Shown here one piece after another: positions 6,308 through 12,668 of a DNA stretch of 12,668 bases. This stretch comes from Gammaproteobacteria bacterium (lineage in GTDB: Bacteria > Pseudomonadota > Gammaproteobacteria > SZUA-229). The translations under genes were made by a program, and so were the position numbers. Location of the stretch: NCBI GenBank assembly GCA_030637945.1, contig DAOWFN010000023.1:1-12668 (forward strand), written 5' to 3'. Under the pieces are notes generated by a model. It searched no databases and was not told the origin of the DNA. It saw nothing but the letters and a program-made list of their open reading frames with translations. The number at the start of each line of letters is the position of its first letter. The stretch's first letter is position 1.

Positions 6308-8667
6308 GTGCCCACCTCCGTCGCATCCGGCTCGTCGAGTGTTTCCTTGTGTGCCCATTGCCGCAAACCATATATAAGACCGATAAACAGAATGCTAACC
6401 CCGCCCAGCCATAATCCTGAGAATAAGGCATGTTGCGAGAAGGTGCTGATCTGATAAAAGCTGGTGGCTGTTATGTAAGCGATGGCGGTGGTCCATAGTG
6501 CAACAAATACTGCCCAGGATGTGCCGGCTTCGCGCGTGATGGCACCGATAACGGCAACACAGGGAAAATACAGCAGTATAAATAACAGATAAGCGAAGGC
6601 ACCTGCCTGACCGTCAAAGCGTTTGACCATGGCGCCAAAGGTGGCGTTGTCGACTTCCTGTGCTGCAGCGGCCGCTTCCAGCGAGTGGATGTCACCAACG
6701 TTCATCTGCAGGGGGTCACCAAACATATCGCCAAGCCCGGAAAGGTTTTCCGGGACCGTGGCAAAGGCAGTATTTATCGCCTGCCAGAAATCAAATTCTT
6801 CTTCAGCGTCTGCATTGCCGGCATCTTCGCGTGCAAGTTGTGAGTACAGGGTATCAAGAGTGCCGACCACGACTTCTTTGGCGAGTACGCCAGAAATAAT
6901 GCCTAATACTGCAGGCCAGTTGTCTTCTTCAATGCCCATGGGGGCGAACACAGGAGTCGCCGTTTTACTGATGACAGCGAGTACGGAATCGTTTGAATTT
7001 TCATGACCGATGGAGCCGTCGGTGCCGATCGCACTGAGGACATTAATGACCAGTACCATCACCACGATGACCTGTCCAGCCTCTTTGATGAACAGGCGGA
7101 CACGGTCCCAGGTGCGTAACATGATGCCTTTGAGTGTCGGCATGTGATAGGGTGGAAGCTCCATCATGAAACCGCTGCTTTCACCAGACAAGATCGTGTG
7201 TTTCATCAATAAACCGGTAAGTATCGCAACGATGATGCCGATCAGGTAAAGCGCGAATACCAGGTTTTGGCCGTTGCTCGGAAAAAATGCAGCGACGAAT
7301 AAAGCGTATACCGGTAATCGTGCGCCGCAGGACATAAACGGGTTCATCAATATGGTCAGTTTACGTTCACGTTCATTTTCCAGGGTTCGCGTTGCCATCA
7401 CCGCCGGTACGTTACAGCCAAAACCAACGATCAAAGGCACAAAGGCTTTGCCGGGCAGGCCGATGCTGCGCATGAAACGGTCCATCACAAAAGCGGCGCG
7501 TGCCATGTAGCCACTGTCTTCTACGGCGGATAAAAACAGATATAGCGCAGCGATGATGGGGATGAAGGTGGCGACTATCTGGATGCCACCACCGAGACCG
7601 TCGGCCAGGATGATGCGTAAGAAATCAGGTAAACCGATACTACCAAGAACTTCAGAAAAACCATCGACAAAAATTGCACCAGCGACACCATCAAAAACGT
7701 CGATGAATGCACCACCAAAGTTGATGGTAAACATGAACATTAAATACATCACCAGCAGGAAGAAAGGTACGCCAAAGATGCGGCTCAAAACAAAACTATC
7801 GATTTTATCGGTAATTGTTTTACCTACTTTACCTTTTTCATTAATCACCGTTCGAGCCAGTGCGTGCGCGTGGCTGAAGCGGCTGTCGGCGATATGGATG
7901 TCGGCTTCTTCACCGGCGCGTTCTTCGATCGCCTTTTTCCATTCGGCAACGGTATCCAGCACGGATGCGCCACATTGTGCCTGTGCATTGTCATCACTCT
8001 CCAGCAGCTTCAGTGCCAGCCAGTGTAGATTCTTTTTTGTTGCCGTACTGCATTTTTCCAGACGGGGCATCAGATCTGCGATTGCCTGTTCTACAACTTC
8101 ATCATGTGCGAGACGAAAACCGCCATTGTGCTCGCCACTGGTGATGGCAAGAATTTCCTGTTTGAGTTTATCGACACCTTCACCGCTGATGGCGACCACG
8201 GGCACCACGGGGCAACCGAGTTCCTGTGACAGTTTTTTGAAATCGATATCGATGCCGCGTTTGCGCGCAACGTCCATCATGTTTAAAACCAGCACGATGG
8301 GTACACCCATTTCGAGTAACTGTGCGGTGAGATATAGATTACGTTCCAGGTTGGATGCGTCTACGACATTAATGATCAGGTCGGCATCGCGTGATAATAA
8401 ATAATCGCGGGTAACTTCTTCATCGATCGAACTGGCGTCCAGTGAATATATACCGGGCAGGTCGTATGCCGTAACCTGGTGATTATCTAATTCAAAAAAG
8501 CCCTGTTTACGGTCAACGGTTACACCTGGCCAGTTACCGGTTTTCTGGCGGATACCGGTAAACGTATTAAACAGCGCAGATTTACCGCAATTAGGGTTTC
8601 CCGCCAGTGCGATGGTCAGTGCGCTATCAGAAGCTTGTGCTTCATTTTTGTCTTCACAGCAACCCAT
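6304..8667 (-). CDS. feoB: Fe(II) transporter FeoB, GTPase-coupled inner-membrane permease
   Basis: FeoB imports ferrous iron across the inner membrane. At 787 residues it is close to E. coli FeoB (773). The N-terminal G domain shows G1 GNPNCGKS (23-30), G2 around PGVT (47-50), G3 DLPG (69-72), G4 NMMD (129-132) and G5 near AISGEG (159-164). A helical GDI-like segment follows to about residue 280. The membrane part (about 295-775) has the two Gate motifs with conserved cysteines, GCNVPAVMATRT (417-428) and MSCGARLPVY (445-454). Near the end are AKEVVVGTLDTLY and FPCVAVIGAITREAG. The protein opens with MGCCEDKNE, an extra cysteine pair. The gene starts three bases after feoA and has no clear ribosome site of its own, which suggests translational coupling. 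Confidence 0.97.
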   Translation of the reverse strand: MGCCEDKNEAQASDSALTIALAGNPNCGKSALFNTFTGIRQKTGNWPGVTVDRKQGFFELDNHQVTAYDLPGIYSLDASSIDEEVTRDYLLSRDADLIINVVDASNLERNLYLTAQLLEMGVPIVLVLNMMDVARKRGIDIDFKKLSQELGCPVVPVVAISGEGVDKLKQEILAITSGEHNGGFRLAHDEVVEQAIADLMPRLEKCSTATKKNLHWLALKLLESDDNAQAQCGASVLDTVAEWKKAIEERAGEEADIHIADSRFSHAHALARTVINEKGKVGKTITDKIDSFVLSRIFGVPFFLLVMYLMFMFTINFGGAFIDVFDGVAGAIFVDGFSEVLGSIGLPDFLRIILADGLGGGIQIVATFIPIIAALYLFLSAVEDSGYMARAAFVMDRFMRSIGLPGKAFVPLIVGFGCNVPAVMATRTLENERERKLTILMNPFMSCGARLPVYALFVAAFFPSNGQNLVFALYLIGIIVAILTGLLMKHTILSGESSGFMMELPPYHMPTLKGIMLRTWDRVRLFIKEAGQVIVVMVLVINVLSAIGTDGSIGHENSNDSVLAVISKTATPVFAPMGIEEDNWPAVLGIISGVLAKEVVVGTLDTLYSQLAREDAGNADAEEEFDFWQAINTAFATVPENLSGLGDMFGDPLQMNVGDIHSLEAAAAAQEVDNATFGAMVKRFDGQAGAFAYLLFILLYFPCVAVIGAITREAGTSWAVFVALWTTAIAYITATSFYQISTFSQHALFSGLWLGGVSILFIGLIYGLRQWAHKETLDEPDATEVGT

Positions 8668-8670
8668 AAT

Positions 8671-8916
8671 TTAGCTTTCGAGAGGTTCGACCAGTAGTTT
8701 TTCTGCGATGCCGGGACCTAATGCCACGCGCGTGCCGGCATTCTGGATGACCACGCTTTTACCGCGGTGGTTGAGCATATTGACTACAGTTCCAACGCGC
8801 AGACCAAGCGATAACATACGGCGGACCATCTGCTTGCCACCTTCGATTGAGGCAATGCGTCCACTATGACCGTTTTTCAGGGCTAGTAAGCTGGTTGTTG
8901 GTTGTATCTTGGTCAT
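8671..8916 (-). CDS. feoA: FeoA, SH3-like partner of FeoB
   Basis: This 81-residue cytoplasmic protein is the first gene of the feo operon. It has the FeoA core pattern: HSGRIASIEGG, then a helix MVRRMLSLGLRVGT, then strands ending in RVALGPGIAEKLLVEP. It is a small beta-barrel that associates with FeoB and is needed for iron uptake in studied species. The ATG at 8916 is preceded by a GC hairpin and TTTT instead of a clear Shine-Dalgarno sequence, so translation initiation may be weak or controlled. feoB follows after three bases. Confidence 0.93.
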   Translation of the reverse strand: MTKIQPTTSLLALKNGHSGRIASIEGGKQMVRRMLSLGLRVGTVVNMLNHRGKSVVIQNAGTRVALGPGIAEKLLVEPLES

Positions 8917-8920
8917 AAAA

Positions 8921-8937
8921 GCGGCTCATAAAGCCGC
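8921..8937 (-). promoter_or_regulatory. hairpin in the feoA 5' leader, directly before the start codon
   Basis: On the minus strand GCGGCT-TTATG-AGCCGC forms a 6-bp GC-rich stem, followed by TTTT and then the feoA ATG. It occupies the place of a ribosome site and also resembles a short intrinsic terminator. It may limit feo expression, but no antiterminator or riboswitch aptamer is apparent. Confidence 0.45.
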
Positions 8938-8964
8938 GACATTGGCGTTAGGCAGTTAGCTGTT

Positions 8965-8983
8965 AAAGAGAATAGTTCTCATT
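8965..8983. promoter_or_regulatory. Fur box of the feo operon
   Basis: AAAGAGAATAGTTCTCATT is a near-symmetrical 19-mer built on GAGAA/TTCTC. It closely matches the Fur consensus form AATGAGAATnATTCTCATT. It lies about 6-24 bases inside the predicted feo transcript, where bound Fe-Fur would block the polymerase, so feo should be repressed when iron is plentiful. Confidence 0.75.
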
Positions 8984-8995
8984 CGTGATTAGGTA

Positions 8996-9024
8996 ATATT
9001 AGACCTATCTTAAATAGAATGCAA
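8996..9024 (-). promoter_or_regulatory. sigma70-type promoter of feoABC
   Basis: On the minus strand TTGCAT (-35, 9019-9024) and TAATAT (-10, 8996-9001) are separated by exactly 17 bases. Transcription would start near 8989 and give a leader of about 70 bases before feoA. I did not find a convincing FNR site (TTGAT-N4-ATCAA), although FNR activates feo in E. coli. Confidence 0.65.
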
Positions 9025-9122
9025 GAAACCCAAATAGGGTATATAACAAAGGTTATTCGCTGTATTGGTAATAGGTATCATAATGAATAAGAAGCTAAAT
9101 AAATCTATATCTTTCAGTGATT

Positions 9123-9128
9123 TATAAT
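9123..9128 (+). promoter_or_regulatory. candidate -10 of the HD-GYP gene
   Basis: A perfect TATAAT sits 6 bases before the ATG at 9134 and would start transcription at about 9135. That placement argues for translation from the downstream start at 9188. No good -35 is visible. Confidence 0.35.
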
Positions 9129-9133
9129 ATTTA

Positions 9134-12118
9134 ATGTTACACTCGATACGGAAGATATACAAAAGTCAGGAAGGAGTAGTTATTCAATTGCGTAAAAAAT
9201 ACTCGCTACAGATTGCAATAAGCACACTATTTATCGCTATTACGGTCACATTAGCGATTATTCTCAGTTGGCAAAGTTTTAATAAAACCTCTGACATCAT
9301 GCTGGAATCGGCAGATAATCTTTACGAGAGTATCACGCAGGAACTTATTCTTGATTTTAAAGCGACCTACGGTTCTATTTTTGGTGGCATTCGCCAGTTT
9401 CGTTTATCTCCAGTAATTCGAGCAAAAACTTTTGAGCAGCGCATTGCTCATCTGCCAGGTTTTCAGGCGGTACTTGAATCGGACTCGTCAGTTTTTGCTG
9501 TTGGCGTTGGTTATGCTGATGGTGATTACCTGAGCTTTTCATCGGTCAATTCAGATTATGTGCGTGAAAAATACACGGCTCCGGCAGGTTCGTCTTTTAT
9601 CGTTTTTTATACAAAAAATACACAGACAGAAGAAAATCTGGATGCAACTTTTGAAGCTGGGAAGTTATATACAATTTTTTATGATGAAAAATTAAATGAA
9701 ATATCACGTAGTCAGGGTGAGGCTACAAAGTTTGATCCTCGTTTACGTCCCTGGTATCAACAGGCGACTGATACACCACAGGCAACTAAACCTCACTTGT
9801 TCTACGATAGCAAAATAGTGGGTTTAACTGCGATGTCTAAAACAACTGAGCCTGGTGTGGTCGTTGTTTTTGATATTACGTTGGCAAATTTAAGTAAGAC
9901 TATCGCCAGGCATAAGGTAACGCCAAATTCTGAAGTGGTGTTGATCAATGCGCAAGGACAGACGTTTGCGTATAAAGATCAACAAAAAATCATCGTTGAA
10001 AATAAAGGTTCGTCAGGTTCGCAGAAATTACAACTGGCAAATTTAAAACAGTTGGACAGTGGTGTACTCACTCATCTAAGTACGTTCATAGATCCGAAAG
10101 AGCAAGATCTGGATTTTGAGTATAACGGTCAGCGCTGGATCGGTAGCGTCCGTGTCGTAGCAAACACCGGCGGTGTTGATCTATATTCCTTGATGCTGTC
10201 TCCTGTAGACGAGTTATTGGCCGATGCGATCGCTATTCGTGAGCAATTGATTTTTATAGCGCTGATAGTGTTACTGATGTTCATTCCTGTTGTCTGGTAT
10301 ACCGCGAAGAAAATTTCCACACCCTTGCATGTTCTGGCAACAGAAGCAGCAGCAATTTCCCGGTTTGATTTTGAAGAAACGCAGAAGAAAGTATCGTTTA
10401 TCAAAGAAGTTGATGAACTGGATTCAGCGATGGGTCTAATGAAGTCGACGATCAATAAATTTATCAAGTTAATTAATTCATTGGCGGGCGAGCAGGACCT
10501 TGATGCGTTGTTGAAAAGTATTACGCAAGAAACCATGTTGATCAGTCGATCAGATGCTGCTTTGATCTATCTGATGGATGAGCAGGATGATTTATTAAAA
10601 GCTGACTTCATATGCGACAAAGATAATAATCAGGTAAAAATAGAAGGTTTACCCGCATTGAGTCTGCGGGATGCGACATCATTATTGACGGACAAAGATG
10701 GCCATAAAAGTCGCATTATCGAATTAGATAAAAGCAATAAAAATAAACTAACACCGTTATTAGATACATTGGGTGTCGATGTACTAACAAATATCATATT
10801 GCCATTACAAAATCGTAATAATGAAATTATTGGTCTATTGTGCCTGTTGTTTAAACAGGGAAAGTCCGAAATTCGGTCGAGTAACATAGAGTTCGTTGAG
10901 GCCTTATCAGGTTTTGCTGCAGTGACGTTGGAAAGCCGACAGTTATTTAATATGCAGGAAGCTTTACTAAATGCCTTTATAAAATTAATCGCCGGTGCGA
11001 TCGATGCTAAGTCACCGTATACCGGCGGGCATTGCACGCGTGTTCCTGAAATCACGCTGATGCTGGCCAAAGCCGCCTGTGATAGCAGTGAAGGAAAGTA
11101 TAAAGATTTTGAATTAAGCGACAAACAATGGGAAGAGCTGAGTATCGCTGGCTGGTTGCATGATTGCGGCAAAGTAACTACGCCGGAATATGTCGTCGAT
11201 AAAGCTACCAAACTGGAAACGATTTATGATCGTATCCATGAGATAAGGATGCGTTTTGAAGTATTAAAACGTGATGCAGAAGTCGAGTGCTGGCAACAGA
11301 TAGCTGAAGGTGGTAACAAGGAACAGCTTTTGGGTGATCTGATCAAACAAAATGAAGAGCTGGATGATGATTTTGCCTTCATCGCTGAATGTAATGTTGG
11401 TGGTGAGTTTATGGCAGATGAAAAAATAACAAGATTGCAGTCAATCGCTGAGAAAACATGGAAGCGGACACTAGATGATAATTTAGGTCTGTCGTGGGAA
11501 GAGTTAAGTCGTAAAGATAAAAACAGCAAGCCTTTACCTGTAGAGGAGAAACTGCTGGCAGATAAAACAGAGCATTTAATCGCTCGTCATGAGGCGGATA
11601 AGATGCCAGAAGACAATCAATGGGGGTTCAAGGTTGATACGCCTGAATATAAATATAACAGGGGTGAGCTGTATAACCTTGCGGTGAAAAAAGGCACTTT
11701 GAGTGAAGAAGAACGTTACATGATTAATGGTCACATGATACAGACCATCATCATGTTGAATAATCTGCCGTTTCCAAAAAGTTTACGAGATGTACCACTG
11801 ATTGCCGGTGGTCACCATGAAACCATGGATGGTAAAGGTTATCCGAAACGATTGATAATGACAGAGCAGCCCGAAACAGCACGCATGATGGTGATCGCAG
11901 ATATCTTTGAAGCATTGACCGCGTCGGACCGTCCATATAAAAAAGCAAAAACCTTAAATGAATCTATACGTATTTTAAGTTTTATGCGAAATGATAAACA
12001 CATCGATGCGGATCTATTTAATCTGTTTTTAACCAGCGGTGTTTATCTGGAATATGCAAAAAAATTCCTTTCAGAAGAACAGATTGATAAAGTGAGTATT
12101 GAGGATTATCTGGCTTGA
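9134..12118 (+). CDS. membrane-bound Cache-HAMP-GAF-HD-GYP sensor, probable c-di-GMP phosphodiesterase
   Basis: This protein senses an extracytoplasmic ligand and should hydrolyse c-di-GMP. The domains in order are transmembrane helix 24-46; a periplasmic double-Cache region about 50-365 with the typical DPRLRPWYQQA motif (201-211); helix 371-390; HAMP to about 445; GAF about 450-605; and HD-GYP about 610-965. Metal and catalytic residues visible are H633 (GGHCTRV), H676-D677 (HDCGK), H867 (NGHMIQT), H894-H895, the GYP motif G902-Y903-P904 (HHETMDGKGYP) and D923 (IADIFEALTASDRPYK). About 190 residues separate HD from H867, against roughly 30 in ordinary HD-GYP domains, so a helical, charged insertion of about 150 residues splits the domain. 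The longest frame from 9134 is given. AGGAAGGAG at 9168-9176 and the -10 at 9123 favour a start at TTG 9188, giving 976 residues. It is a single gene with no partner nearby. Confidence 0.9.
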   Translation: MLHSIRKIYKSQEGVVIQLRKKYSLQIAISTLFIAITVTLAIILSWQSFNKTSDIMLESADNLYESITQELILDFKATYGSIFGGIRQFRLSPVIRAKTFEQRIAHLPGFQAVLESDSSVFAVGVGYADGDYLSFSSVNSDYVREKYTAPAGSSFIVFYTKNTQTEENLDATFEAGKLYTIFYDEKLNEISRSQGEATKFDPRLRPWYQQATDTPQATKPHLFYDSKIVGLTAMSKTTEPGVVVVFDITLANLSKTIARHKVTPNSEVVLINAQGQTFAYKDQQKIIVENKGSSGSQKLQLANLKQLDSGVLTHLSTFIDPKEQDLDFEYNGQRWIGSVRVVANTGGVDLYSLMLSPVDELLADAIAIREQLIFIALIVLLMFIPVVWYTAKKISTPLHVLATEAAAISRFDFEETQKKVSFIKEVDELDSAMGLMKSTINKFIKLINSLAGEQDLDALLKSITQETMLISRSDAALIYLMDEQDDLLKADFICDKDNNQVKIEGLPALSLRDATSLLTDKDGHKSRIIELDKSNKNKLTPLLDTLGVDVLTNIILPLQNRNNEIIGLLCLLFKQGKSEIRSSNIEFVEALSGFAAVTLESRQLFNMQEALLNAFIKLIAGAIDAKSPYTGGHCTRVPEITLMLAKAACDSSEGKYKDFELSDKQWEELSIAGWLHDCGKVTTPEYVVDKATKLETIYDRIHEIRMRFEVLKRDAEVECWQQIAEGGNKEQLLGDLIKQNEELDDDFAFIAECNVGGEFMADEKITRLQSIAEKTWKRTLDDNLGLSWEELSRKDKNSKPLPVEEKLLADKTEHLIARHEADKMPEDNQWGFKVDTPEYKYNRGELYNLAVKKGTLSEEERYMINGHMIQTIIMLNNLPFPKSLRDVPLIAGGHHETMDGKGYPKRLIMTEQPETARMMVIADIFEALTASDRPYKKAKTLNESIRILSFMRNDKHIDADLFNLFLTSGVYLEYAKKFLSEEQIDKVSIEDYLA
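9168..9176 (+). promoter_or_regulatory. internal ribosome binding site suggesting start at 9188
   Basis: AGGAAGGAG lies 11 bases before an in-frame TTG at 9188, and 5 bases before an in-frame ATT at 9182. The ATG at 9134 has no such site. A start here gives an N-terminus (LRKKYSLQIAIS) that leads directly into the first membrane helix. Confidence 0.5.
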
Positions 12119-12167
12119 ATGTTGTGCTCGAAAATATGCTATGTACAATAGAAAAAACTAAAAAATT

Positions 12168-12347
12168 AGTCCGCGAATAACGCAAAAGACGCAAATAAAA
12201 ACGGTAAAGAATTAATATTATCCTGAACGATAGTAAAGGCTATTAATACCGGTGAAATGTTAAAGCATACTAGATCCTTCACTATCGCTCAGGATGACAG
12301 AAAATAATATATATTTTTATTTGCGTCTTTTGCGTTATTCGCGGACT
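12168..12347. repeat. 180-bp nested palindromic element (MITE-like)
   Basis: Perfect 34-base inverted arms lie at 12168-12201 and 12314-12347; their core is CGCGAATAACGCAAAAGACG. Inside them is a second pair, ATCCTGAACGATAGTAAAGG (12220-12239), inverted at 12276-12295 with two mismatches. The inner sequence in the form ATCCTGAGCGATAGTGAAGG resembles a dispersed repeat I recall from many bacterial genomes. There is no gene inside. It sits between the HD-GYP and hemolysin III genes, where a transcript would form a very stable hairpin. No clear target-site duplication is visible. Confidence 0.75.
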
Positions 12348-12411
12348 GCTGCTTTTAAAGTTTTTACCCTGTAGAGTGTCCTATTTAGTTTGTACAAATA
12401 TAAGGATGCCT

Positions 12412-12425
12412 GTTACTTAAGTAAC
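12412..12425. promoter_or_regulatory. 14-bp perfect palindrome before the hemolysin III gene
   Basis: GTTACTTAAGTAAC is a perfect palindrome 15 bases before the ATG at 12440. It could be an operator for a dimeric regulator. A possible -35 (TTGTAC, 12390-12395) lies upstream, but the matching -10 is poor. Confidence 0.35.
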
Positions 12426-12439
12426 TATAAATTAAAGTC

Positions 12440-12668
12440 ATGAAAATAAAAAAAGCTAAAGAAATAAAACATTATTCAGCAGCAGAAGAAAGAATCAACA
12501 TAATATCTCATGCTTTTGGTTTTGTTCTAAGCATAGTGGCGTTGGTACTACTGGTCAGATATGCAAGTATCTATGGTAATGCCTGGCATGTAGTTAGTTT
12601 TAGCATTTTTGGGGTAAGTTTAACGGTGTTATATGCCGCTTCTACTGTTTATCATAGTGCTAAAAACC
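12440..12668 (+). CDS. trhA: hemolysin III / TrhA (PAQR) family membrane protein, 3' truncated
   Basis: The first 76 codons are present before the window ends. The cytoplasmic start KHYSAAEERINIISHAFGF carries the family signature E-x-x-N-x-x-x-H, followed by a hydrophobic helix (VLSIVALVLLV) and the second helix ending SFSIFGVSLTVLYAASTVYH, with the S-x-x-x-H zinc-site motif. The family has seven helices and is related to adiponectin receptors. Bacterial members are linked to membrane-lipid or energetics homeostasis, and the name hemolysin is historical. The start has only a weak ribosome site (AAAG), but no other in-frame start fits the family's short N-terminus better. Confidence 0.85.
   Translation, partial: MKIKKAKEIKHYSAAEERINIISHAFGFVLSIVALVLLVRYASIYGNAWHVVSFSIFGVSLTVLYAASTVYHSAKN

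Noticed and set aside
7553..8404. 283-codon frame antisense to feoB
   Set aside because: It is a shadow of feoB: rich in Ser, Arg and Thr, lacks a ribosome site and matches no domain.
10630..11211. 193-codon minus-strand frame inside the HD-GYP gene
   Set aside because: It is antisense to the strongly conserved GAF/HD-GYP coding region and has no independent signals.
1..12668. CRISPR array or defence system
   Set aside because: No regularly spaced direct repeats and no cas, toxin-antitoxin, restriction or abortive-infection gene are visible.

Overview
The window looks like chromosomal DNA of a gammaproteobacterium, moderately AT-rich by eye. The evidence is a Rep helicase that is recognisable along its whole length against the E. 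coli protein, a feoA-feoB-feoC operon in the enterobacterial order, an OmpA-family lipoprotein-like envelope protein, and a Cache/HAMP/GAF/HD-GYP sensor of a type common in aquatic Gammaproteobacteria. I cannot name a genus from the sequence alone.

Layout. Bases 3-224 are the 3' end of an unrecognised gene that enters from the left. Bases 411-1037 carry a small tyrosine recombinase broken by one in-frame TGA at codon 35, although its full catalytic set lies downstream of the stop. Bases 1131-2000 (minus) encode an outer-membrane beta-barrel. Bases 2001-2799 are mostly non-coding. They hold a 79-bp perfect-armed palindrome that resembles back-to-back IS30-type ends, a terminator-like hairpin, and a well-supported 37-residue single-span membrane protein on the minus strand (2446-2559). 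Bases 2800-4830 encode the Rep helicase. Bases 4831-5152 are an intergenic stretch rich in palindromic repeat pieces. Bases 5159-5779 encode the OmpA-C protein, followed by a strong bidirectional terminator. The feo operon then converges on it from the right (8916 down to 6026, minus), driven by a good sigma70-type promoter with a Fur box just inside the transcript. Bases 9134-12118 encode a 994-residue membrane-bound HD-GYP phosphodiesterase, probably starting at 9188. Bases 12168-12347 are a nested palindromic element. Bases 12440-12668 begin a hemolysin III / TrhA-family membrane protein that runs off the right edge.

How the genes relate. The only clear functional unit is feoABC: FeoB moves Fe(II) across the inner membrane, FeoA and FeoC are its small cytoplasmic partners, and the Fur box implies repression when iron is plentiful. 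Rep is a housekeeping replication-restart helicase. The OmpA-C protein should tether outer membrane and peptidoglycan. The HD-GYP protein should link an extracytoplasmic ligand to c-di-GMP breakdown. The rest is mobile debris: the dead recombinase, the IS30-like palindrome, the REP-like repeats after rep, and the nested element after the HD-GYP gene. I did not find a defence locus, CRISPR array, tRNA or rRNA, and I see no clear new multi-gene system. The most unusual items are the 180-bp nested palindrome, the IS30-end palindrome, the orphan 37-residue membrane protein, the hairpin in the feoA leader, and the long insertion inside the HD-GYP catalytic domain.
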